Shown here piece by piece: positions 1 through 5,216 of a DNA stretch of 10,241 nucleotides (positions are counted from its first letter, which is position 1; every line of letters starts with the position of its first letter). A model generated the notes under the pieces. The model was not told the origin of the DNA, searched no databases, and saw nothing but the letters and a program-made list of their open reading frames with translations. The DNA is from an uncultured Bacteroidales bacterium (GTDB taxonomy: Bacteria > Bacteroidota > Bacteroidia > Bacteroidales > UBA932), in the NCBI GenBank assembly GCA_937900465.1, contig CALCEJ010000137.1, positions 1 through 10,241 of the forward strand. Direction: 5' to 3'. The translations under genes and the position numbers were made by a program.

Positions 1-817
1 TGAAGGGATAGTCCACGTTGAGGTGGATCCAGAACAGAGGCTCCTCGTTCATCGGATACAGAGCCCTGTAGAACTCCTTGTAGTCTTCGTCCTTCAGCTC
101 AGAGGGAGCCTTGGTCCATAGCGGCTCGACCGCATTGATAACCTTGTCCTTGTCCGTATCGACATACTTTCCGTCCTTCCACTCCTGCTCTTTTCCGAAG
201 ATTACCGGAACGGGCATAAACTTGCAGTATTTCTCAAGGAGGAATGTGATCTTCTCTTTATGGGCAAACTCCTCCGAATCATCGTCAAGATAGAGCGTGA
301 TAACGGTTCCGCGCGTCTTCTTGTCGGATTTTTTCATCTCGTACTCCGGCGATCCGTCACAGGTCCACAGCACCGCTTCCGAACCTTCCTTCCAGGAAAG
401 CGAGTCGATGGTAACTTTTTTCGAGACCATAAAGGCGCTGTAGAATCCAAGGCCGAAATGGCCGATGATGCTCTGGATCTGGTCCTTGTACTTCTCGAGG
501 AATTCGCCTGCGGAGGAGAACGCAATCTGGTTGATGTACTTGTCAACTTCCTCTGCGGTCATACCGATACCCTCGTCTATGACCTTCAGGATCTTCTTCT
601 TCTCATCCAGCTCGATGCTGACCTTGAGGTCACCGAGTTCTTCCTTGATTTCGCCGCTAAGGGCCAGAGCCTTAAGCTTTTCAGTCGCATCCACTGCATT
701 CGCCACAAGTTCCCTCAGGAATATCTCGTGGTCGCTGTACAGGAACTGCTTGATTACCGGGAAAATGTTTTCGGTAGTTACGCCGATCTGTCCCTTCGTT
801 GTGTTTGTCTTTGCCAT
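1..817 (-). CDS. htpG: Molecular chaperone HtpG (bacterial Hsp90), 5' part, runs off the window
   Basis: This is the N-terminal 272 codons of the cytosolic ATP-dependent chaperone HtpG; the rest lies left of position 1. The visible part covers the GHKL ATPase domain and the start of the middle domain. It shows the N-box 'FLRELVANAVDA' with the general base E36, N40 and D43, the 'DEGIGM' box with D81, G83 and G85, and the glycine box 'GHFGLGFYS' at 119-127. Further on come 'WTCDGSPEYE' and 'PLFWIHLNVDYPF'. The pattern 'IGVTTENIF' near the start and 'INQIAFS' follow the Bacteroidales form as I remember it. E82, where many relatives have Asn, is not alarming, because that position varies. The start is the ATG at 817, which gives a normal HtpG N-terminus; no Shine-Dalgarno is evident, as is usual in this phylum. 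The gene has its own 154-bp upstream region and is probably transcribed separately from the operon before it. Confidence 0.97.
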   Translation of the reverse strand, partial: MAKTNTTKGQIGVTTENIFPVIKQFLYSDHEIFLRELVANAVDATEKLKALALSGEIKEELGDLKVSIELDEKKKILKVIDEGIGMTAEEVDKYINQIAFSSAGEFLEKYKDQIQSIIGHFGLGFYSAFMVSKKVTIDSLSWKEGSEAVLWTCDGSPEYEMKKSDKKTRGTVITLYLDDDSEEFAHKEKITFLLEKYCKFMPVPVIFGKEQEWKDGKYVDTDKDKVINAVEPLWTKAPSELKDEDYKEFYRALYPMNEEPLFWIHLNVDYPF

Positions 818-899
818 ATCGTTGTGTTTTTCGTTGTCGTCCGGTATATCCGGCAGGTCCGGGGCGTCCAGCCCTGGTCCGGTTCCATCACGCACAGGG

Positions 900-933
900 A
901 CAAATAGCAAGCCATTTCGGCATTTCTGCCAAA
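900..933 (-). promoter_or_regulatory. Putative htpG promoter (two alternative readings)
   Basis: On the minus strand, 914-900 reads TGGCTTGCTATTTGT. It fits the sigma-54 pattern TGGC..G....TTG, with the two key G positions (913 and 901) exactly 12 nt apart, but it has GT instead of the canonical GC at -12. The same stretch can also be read as a weak Bacteroidetes primary-sigma promoter: TTG at 932-930, 21 nt spacer, then GCTATTTG at 908-901, which matches the TTTG half of TAnnTTTG but lacks the leading TA. Either reading puts the transcript start near 890-898 and leaves a leader of roughly 70-80 nt. Position and spacing support a promoter here; which sigma factor uses it cannot be settled from sequence. 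Confidence 0.4.
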
Positions 934-936
934 ATG
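913..936. repeat. Inverted repeat B, 10-bp arms around a 4-nt loop, upstream of htpG
   Basis: Arms 913-922 and 927-936 are complementary over 10 bp with one mismatch. In the minus-strand transcript that mismatch is a G-U wobble and the loop is GAAA, a GNRA-type tetraloop. It shares 929-936 with inverted repeat A, so the two hairpins exclude each other. It overlaps the promoter-like element, which suits an operator, but it also lies at the 3' end of the upstream operon's transcript and could protect or weakly terminate that RNA. Confidence 0.6.
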
Positions 937-945
937 TCATTTTGG
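929..945. repeat. Inverted repeat A, perfect 7-bp arms, overlapping repeat B
   Basis: CCAAAAT (929-935) and ATTTTGG (939-945) are perfect inverted copies separated by 3 nt. Together with repeat B, the plus strand shows three near copies of an eight-base word: CATTTCGG at 913, CATTTCTG at 921 and CATTTTGG at 938. No run of T follows on the minus strand, so it is not a classical terminator. Confidence 0.6.
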
Positions 946-952
946 GGAAGGG

Positions 953-965
953 GCCGGAAACCGGC
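953..965. repeat. Short perfect inverted repeat just after the 2-TM protein gene
   Basis: GCCGG (953-957) and CCGGC (961-965) form a 5-bp GC-only stem with a 3-nt loop, 7 bp after the stop codon at 972. No T-run follows on the minus strand. It could slow RNA decay or weakly terminate, but it is short and may be chance. Confidence 0.35.
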
Positions 966-971
966 AGAGGG

Positions 972-1394
972 CTAGATGTGTCCGCCGCCTTCGGAGGCAA
1001 GTTCGTCGTCGACGCGCTTCTTCTCCGCCATCAGAAGGTCCAGCAGCCAGTCCTTCTGCTCGTCCACGAGGCCAAGGTCGCGGCAGGCGCTTTCGTACCG
1101 GCCGATGACGGCCTCCTGGTAGCGGTGATATCGCATAGACTTTCGGATTTCATCCTCGATGGTCTCGTGCTCTATTTCGTAGCTGTCCTTGTAGTACTCC
1201 TTGTAGACTTTTTCCGAGGTGTAGTGGATGCAGAAGTAGAACAGGCCGGAGGCCAGGATCACGATTCCGAGGATTCCGAGGGCGAGGGGAACCTTCTGGA
1301 TAAGGCCAAGCATACCAAGGGTGGAGCCGACGAGGAATATTGCCAGGGCGAGCAGTTCGCTCCGGTGATTCTTAACTATTGAGGAAATCTTCAT
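972..1394 (-). CDS. Small membrane protein with two transmembrane helices, unknown function
   Basis: This is a 140-residue protein I do not recognise. Two hydrophobic helices (about 13-32 and 36-58) separated by a tight 'QKVP' turn form a membrane hairpin. A soluble, strongly charged and probably helical tail of about 80 residues follows (60-140), rich in Glu, Lys and Tyr ('YKEYYKDSYEIEHETIEDEI'), and ends in 'EGGGHI'. There is no signal peptide, cysteine motif or catalytic signature. By simple charge the tail would face the cytoplasm. The ATG at 1394 overlaps the end of the preceding sensor-like gene by 23 bp in another reading frame, so the two are very likely translationally coupled. It is the last gene of the four-gene signalling operon. 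A role in coupling the upstream sensor or receiver at the inner membrane is possible but purely positional inference. Confidence 0.85.
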   Translation of the reverse strand: MKISSIVKNHRSELLALAIFLVGSTLGMLGLIQKVPLALGILGIVILASGLFYFCIHYTSEKVYKEYYKDSYEIEHETIEDEIRKSMRYHRYQEAVIGRYESACRDLGLVDEQKDWLLDLLMAEKKRVDDELASEGGGHI

Positions 1395-2730
1395 AATTCG
1401 TGAGAATGTTCGTGGTCCTGTTCTGAAGTATCTTTATTCGGTAGTCGTTTTCGGATTCCTTCGCGTCCATTGCCTTTTGGAAGGCGCGTCTGGTTGCGAG
1501 GTTCTGGTTATTCTTGCGGCGCATCTCGTCAAGATTCTGGCGGAGCTGCCATTGGCTCAGAAGAATTGCGAAGAAGGCGATTGCGAACATAACCAGGAAG
1601 CCAATCATAATCATCATCTGGTTTGCTGATTTAAGGCGCTGGGCCTCCTCGCGCAGAGCCGCGTTGTTCATTTCCGCATCCAGGATGGCGAGGTCTTCGT
1701 TCTGGACCTTGATATAGATGGAGTCCTTCTCCACCATAAGGCTGGAGAGTTCGCTGTAGGCTCCGTCATAGACGCCTTTGGAGGCGTAGATTCCGTGTTT
1801 TTGCCCGTGCCGGAGGATGGGCGTCGAAAGGGAGTCCGCCTTCGAAAGCGCTTCGTCGAAGAGTTCCCGCGTGATGCAGTAGTATATGTCCATCTGATGT
1901 CTCGTGTCCATATCGGTCTGCATCCTGTAGAGCGGATCCCGGAGGAGGTCCAAGTATGTCTCCGAGAACTTGTCCCATTTCTTTTGGGCGTAGAGCTGGT
2001 AGGCCCTGGTGAGCATTATTCGGATGTGCAGCGACGGGTAGAACTCTTCGTAGGCCGCTGCCATATCGCAGTATCGGGAACTTTCGGAGAAGTCCCTCAT
2101 CTTGATGTATTCCTGGGCAATGAGAAGGTAGAGGTTCGGAAGGTCCTGTTCCTGGGATGCTTCGCGGGAGCACTTCACAGCCTTCTTAAGATTGACCGTC
2201 GCGAGATAGGAATTCGAGCGGTAGCTCTGTATCAGGCCTATTATACGGTATGCGTACATCTTTCCGATGGCCTTTTTCTCCGCATTGGAGCGGCGCTCCA
2301 TCTCGCGGGCTTCGAGCATCGCGTCAGAGGAGCGGCCTATATGGACAAGATACTCGCAGTACTCGTGGAGGACTGCGTAGCGGAAGGCGCTGGCGTCCTT
2401 CCGCCCGTCGGTGAGATCCTTTATCTCCGCGACAGCTTCGTCCATCCTTGGATAGTCCCCTTCAGCGAAGCGGACGGGGAACTCCAGCGAAAGGCCCAGG
2501 CATTTGAGCTTGTAGCTGTCTTTCGCTGCGCCTTCGCTATAGAGCGAGTCCGCAAGGTGGAGGTTGGACGGGGCGAACTGCTGCATACGCCCATACGCGT
2601 AGCGCTGGAACGTGTCCGGGTCCACCCCGAGGCGGTTCACAATCTGCCCCCGTGCGAAGACGCACACATAAAGCAGCAACGCAGCGGCAATCAGCCGCCG
2701 GAAGGCAGAACCGAATCTGGAAAGCAGCAT
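1372..2730 (-). CDS. Periplasmic helical-repeat membrane protein, like a sensor-kinase input half without kinase
   Basis: This 452-residue protein has a signal peptide or anchor at 1-29 (basic 'RFGSAFRR' then a hydrophobic run ending 'ARGQ'). A mostly helical periplasmic region of about 330 residues follows, with TPR-like helix pairs, for example 'YRIIGLIQSYRSNSYLATVN' and 'LYLLIAQEYIKMRDFSESS'. A coiled-coil stretch rich in Glu, Arg and Ala (about 345-368) leads into one transmembrane helix (371-391). A basic coiled-coil tail of about 60 residues then ends at 'NYEDFLNS'. This is the layout of the input half of a Bacteroidales sensor kinase, and of the kinase two genes upstream, but no H-box or ATPase motif follows in any frame. 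I start it at the ATG at 2730, 4 bp after the receiver gene; an in-frame TTG at 2757 would add nine residues inside that gene and looks less likely. It may be a co-sensor or scaffold for the kinase; function unproven. Confidence 0.9.
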   Translation of the reverse strand: MLLSRFGSAFRRLIAAALLLYVCVFARGQIVNRLGVDPDTFQRYAYGRMQQFAPSNLHLADSLYSEGAAKDSYKLKCLGLSLEFPVRFAEGDYPRMDEAVAEIKDLTDGRKDASAFRYAVLHEYCEYLVHIGRSSDAMLEAREMERRSNAEKKAIGKMYAYRIIGLIQSYRSNSYLATVNLKKAVKCSREASQEQDLPNLYLLIAQEYIKMRDFSESSRYCDMAAAYEEFYPSLHIRIMLTRAYQLYAQKKWDKFSETYLDLLRDPLYRMQTDMDTRHQMDIYYCITRELFDEALSKADSLSTPILRHGQKHGIYASKGVYDGAYSELSSLMVEKDSIYIKVQNEDLAILDAEMNNAALREEAQRLKSANQMMIMIGFLVMFAIAFFAILLSQWQLRQNLDEMRRKNNQNLATRRAFQKAMDAKESENDYRIKILQNRTTNILTNYEDFLNS

Positions 2731-2734
2731 AGGC

Positions 2735-3154
2735 CTATTTCTTCTTAGCCTCGACAATCTGCAGCTGGGTGACGACGGTGGAGAGGAGTTTCTCCATAAT
2801 GATGGGCTTCATGATGAAGTCGTTCGCGCCCACGCTGAAGCCCTTTATGACATCTTCATTAGAGTTGAGGGCAGATAGAATAACTATCTGGATGTCAGCC
2901 GTCTCGGGATTTTCGCGAAGTCTCTGGATAACCTCGAAGCCGTCGATTCCGGGCATCATCAGATCCAAAAGGATAAGATCCGGTTTCAGCTCCGCGACAG
3001 CATCCAGGGCGAGTTGTCCGTTCGCCGCGGTACGCATTTTAAAATTGAAGCGGGAGAGCATTTTCTGGACAAGCAGGAGATTAAGCGGAATGTCGTCAAC
3101 TGCCAGTACATTGAACATCGAATAGTCGTGGTCCTGTGCGTAGAGGGGAGTCAT
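2735..3154 (-). CDS. Stand-alone response-regulator receiver protein (CheY-like)
   Basis: This is a 139-residue single receiver domain with no DNA-binding or enzymatic output. The acidic pocket is D20-D21 ('VLAVDDIP'), the phosphoacceptor is D64 ('LILLDLMMPGIDGFEV'), the switch residue is S94 ('IVILSAL') and the invariant lysine is K116 ('DFIMKP'). All conserved residues are present, so it should be phosphorylatable. It begins 8 bp after the histidine-kinase stop codon, so that kinase is the obvious phosphodonor. The ATG at 3154 gives a 12-residue extension before the usual receiver start; the ATG at 3118 ('MFNVLAVDD') would give a canonical N-terminus and is a credible alternative. Neither has a clear ribosome binding site. 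Lacking an output domain, it probably works through protein contact or as a phosphate relay or sink. The kinase-less membrane protein next to it is a candidate partner, by inference. Confidence 0.95.
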   Translation of the reverse strand: MTPLYAQDHDYSMFNVLAVDDIPLNLLLVQKMLSRFNFKMRTAANGQLALDAVAELKPDLILLDLMMPGIDGFEVIQRLRENPETADIQIVILSALNSNEDVIKGFSVGANDFIMKPIIMEKLLSTVVTQLQIVEAKKK

Positions 3155-3162
3155 ATATTCTA

Positions 3163-5148
3163 TTATTGGTTGTCAGAATTCTCGGGGGGAACTACCGGAA
3201 CGGCAAACTTGAAACGTGCGCCTCCGGCATTATATGTCGTGTCCAGCCACACTTTCGCGCCCATTCTTTGCGCGATATCCCGGCATATGGAAAGCCCGAG
3301 GCCGGTGCCCTGGACGAATTCGTTGAGCTTTGCAAAGCGGTCGAAGATCTTTTCCGCCTGGTCCGCCGGGATGCCGGATCCGGTGTCAGTGACGGTGTAG
3401 GTCACATAACCGGGGGTTTCTGAAAGCGAACTTGACAGGCATATTTCGCCCGAAGGGGTATGCTTGCAGGAGTTGGTAAGGAGGTTGATAAGAATCTGCT
3501 GGACGCGGCGGGGATCCGTACGGAAGGTGAATGGTTTCGTAGATTCAGGGGAGTAGTACATACGGACGCCCGGTTGGAGTCTGTGCTCGGAAGAGGAGAT
3601 TGCCGCTTCTGCCATAAATCCAACCTCGCCGTCCTCATAGGTAATCCTGTACATTCCGGAGTCCATTGCAGATGCATTCAGGATATCATCCAGCAGCATC
3701 GTCAGCATCTTTGTATTGTTGATGATATGGCCGGCGAATTCATCCTTTTCCTCCGGGGAGAATGAGCCGTCCGGAAGCGACAGCAGCTGTGAGAAGCCTA
3801 CAATTGCATTCAGCGGGGTACGGACCTCGTGGCTCATATTCTGGACAAAACGCGTCTTCGCTTCATCCGCCATACGTACCTTTTCGTTGGTTTTCCGGAG
3901 GTTTATTATATAGAGACTTGAGAATACGAGGGCGCTCACGAGAATTACGAGTATCAGCGCCATGACCAGGATAGTGACGCTACGGATACGCTTGGACTGC
4001 TCATCCACCCGGGCGGAAAGGATATTGTTTCCGAACCGTGCGTCCATCTCCGTAATGCGAACTCCGTTTGCGCTCGCAAGTTTTGACTCCAGAATATACA
4101 CAATCTGACGTTCCAAAAGGAATGCAGCCTCCGTTTCACCGTACTTTTCCGCGATGTTTGCTATGAACCTTAGTTCGCGGAGCCTTACGCCCATACCCTC
4201 GGTGTTGATCTCAGGGATCTTATCCTTGTCTTCATTATATATTATATTGTCAAGGTCCTGGAACACCGTGGGCGCAGTGGCACTGATCTGAGTTATGAGC
4301 CTGTCCGAAAGACAGTAAGCCTTGGCTTTCTCATACCCCTCGATGTCCATGTCGTACGCCGCCATCTTCGCCCTGTGGTACTGGACCCTCAGGGTGTCCA
4401 GATGCTGTTTTGCGTATTTCTCAGCAAGGTCTATGTTGATAACGACGGAATCATTGCCGATAGGATATGTGTCAGCGAGGTCGCAGTACAGGCGGCAGAT
4501 GGACTGCCGCTTGATTGTAGGGTCGTCGGTTTCTTCATATATCTTGAGGGCCATCTTGATGTACGGCTTGGAGGATACGTAATCCGCCTGGGCTACGTAC
4601 ATCTGAATCAGGTACCTGTAGCCCATCCACACTCCGTACGGCTCGTTGTTCCTGATTGCAGTCTCCTGCATCTCATTCACGAGCTCAAGGGTTCTGATTA
4701 CCTTGTCCTGATTGTAATAGAAGTTCTCTACTATGTCGTAGGCGTAGTAGTAGTACTGGATATAGCCGTGCTTCCTGGAGATTTGCTTGAGCTCCTCCAT
4801 CCTCTGGAGAACCTGTTTTTCCTCTTCTTCAGTTGCCTTGCGGCCCGCTACGGCCCGCGTGCTGGATTTCAGCCTTTCAACGTAATGGAGCGTTTCCGCT
4901 TTTGTGTCTTTTTTCTCAAGCGCGGTGGAGAGGAGCCTCTGGTTTACTTCCTCAGCTTTGTCGAGGTCCCGGAGGGATAACAGCGACTCAACCTCGCGGA
5001 AAAGCCCGTAGCATTCGTCATCGATCCCGTAAGCGTTGTCCTGGGCCCACGACGGGACTGCCAGCATCATGCCGACCACTGTCACGATTGCCCATACGCC
5101 AGCCTTGAGCGCCCTGCTTACAGCCCATATGCCCCTCCGGAGTCTCAT
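3163..5148 (-). CDS. Membrane sensor histidine kinase with periplasmic helical-repeat sensor
   Basis: This 661-residue kinase should sit in the inner membrane and pass phosphate to the receiver encoded just downstream. It has a signal peptide (1-35, 'AVPSWAQ'), a periplasmic TPR-like helical region (about 40-375, Tyr-rich around 'IQYYYYAYDIVENFYY') and a transmembrane helix at about 390-412. The dimerisation/phosphoacceptor domain carries H440 in 'SHEVRTPLNA'. The ATPase domain has the N-box 'LINLLTNSCKHT' (N555, N559), 'VTDTGSGIP' (D588, G590, G592), F-box 'IFDRF' (601-605) and 'GTGLGLSI' (614-621). All catalytic motifs look intact, and there is no PAS, HAMP or fused receiver or AraC domain. 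The ATG at 5148 is the only plausible start: no ATG, GTG or TTG occurs among codons 2-21, and later starts would cut into the signal peptide. A consensus promoter lies directly before it, so this gene heads its own operon, separate from the adhesin genes. Confidence 0.96.
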   Translation of the reverse strand: MRLRRGIWAVSRALKAGVWAIVTVVGMMLAVPSWAQDNAYGIDDECYGLFREVESLLSLRDLDKAEEVNQRLLSTALEKKDTKAETLHYVERLKSSTRAVAGRKATEEEEKQVLQRMEELKQISRKHGYIQYYYYAYDIVENFYYNQDKVIRTLELVNEMQETAIRNNEPYGVWMGYRYLIQMYVAQADYVSSKPYIKMALKIYEETDDPTIKRQSICRLYCDLADTYPIGNDSVVINIDLAEKYAKQHLDTLRVQYHRAKMAAYDMDIEGYEKAKAYCLSDRLITQISATAPTVFQDLDNIIYNEDKDKIPEINTEGMGVRLRELRFIANIAEKYGETEAAFLLERQIVYILESKLASANGVRITEMDARFGNNILSARVDEQSKRIRSVTILVMALILVILVSALVFSSLYIINLRKTNEKVRMADEAKTRFVQNMSHEVRTPLNAIVGFSQLLSLPDGSFSPEEKDEFAGHIINNTKMLTMLLDDILNASAMDSGMYRITYEDGEVGFMAEAAISSSEHRLQPGVRMYYSPESTKPFTFRTDPRRVQQILINLLTNSCKHTPSGEICLSSSLSETPGYVTYTVTDTGSGIPADQAEKIFDRFAKLNEFVQGTGLGLSICRDIAQRMGAKVWLDTTYNAGGARFKFAVPVVPPENSDNQ

Positions 5149-5151
5149 AAG

Positions 5152-5173
5152 CCCAAATATAGAAATTTTTGGG
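5152..5173. repeat. Inverted repeat across the kinase promoter
   Basis: CCCAAA (5152-5157) and TTTGGG (5168-5173) are perfect inverted copies with a 10-nt spacer, a centre-to-centre distance of 16 bp. One arm overlaps the -7 box and the other lies in the promoter spacer, a fitting place for a repressor operator. The arms are short and low in complexity, so chance is possible. Confidence 0.4.
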
Positions 5174-5184
5174 GAATAATCAAA
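5154..5184 (-). promoter_or_regulatory. Bacteroidetes primary-sigma promoter for the kinase operon
   Basis: On the minus strand, TTTG at 5184-5181 (-33 box) is followed by exactly 19 nt and then TATATTTG at 5161-5154, a full match to the TAnnTTTG -7 box. The transcript should begin about 3-6 nt further on, close to position 5150, while the start codon is at 5148. This leaves almost no 5' leader. The box lies inside the inverted repeat at 5152-5173. Confidence 0.8.
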
Positions 5185-5216
5185 TCAGACCTTGTGCGCC
5201 TGTGTCGGCAAAGAGC

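Larger units (their letters stand above)
818..971. other. Intergenic region between the 2-TM protein gene and htpG
   Basis: These 154 bp hold no gene. From high to low coordinates (the transcribed direction) they contain a short perfect inverted repeat just after the stop codon (953-965), two overlapping inverted repeats (929-945 and 913-936), a promoter-like element (900-933) and a leader of about 70 nt before the htpG start. No clear rho-independent terminator with a T-run is present, so transcription from the upstream operon could read into htpG. Confidence 0.85.

Noticed and set aside
545..580. Glu in place of the usual Asn in the HtpG 'DEGIGM' motif as a sign of an inactive chaperone
   Set aside because: The position varies in this phylum and the catalytic E36, N40, D81 and the glycines are intact.
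260..1382. Long plus-strand open frames opposite htpG and the 2-TM protein gene
   Set aside because: They run antisense to well-supported genes, show no family motifs, and their composition is that of a reverse-complement shadow.
972..2730. Possibility that the sensor-like gene and the following gene are a frameshifted histidine kinase
   Set aside because: The downstream protein is a two-helix membrane hairpin with no H-box, N-box or glycine-rich ATPase motif, so the genes are not halves of one kinase.
1795..2748. 317-codon plus-strand open frame opposite the sensor-like gene
   Set aside because: It mirrors the minus-strand gene almost end to end. The minus-strand protein has a signal peptide, helical repeats and a TM helix, while the plus-strand translation is Arg/Val-rich without any domain.
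4375..4980. 201-codon plus-strand open frame opposite the kinase sensor region
   Set aside because: It lies within the region coding for the kinase's periplasmic repeats and has no recognisable motif, so it is a shadow.
5149..5216. Terminator between the adhesin gene and the kinase gene
   Set aside because: Only weak, short stems occur and no T-run follows them; the gap is better explained by the promoter and its palindrome.
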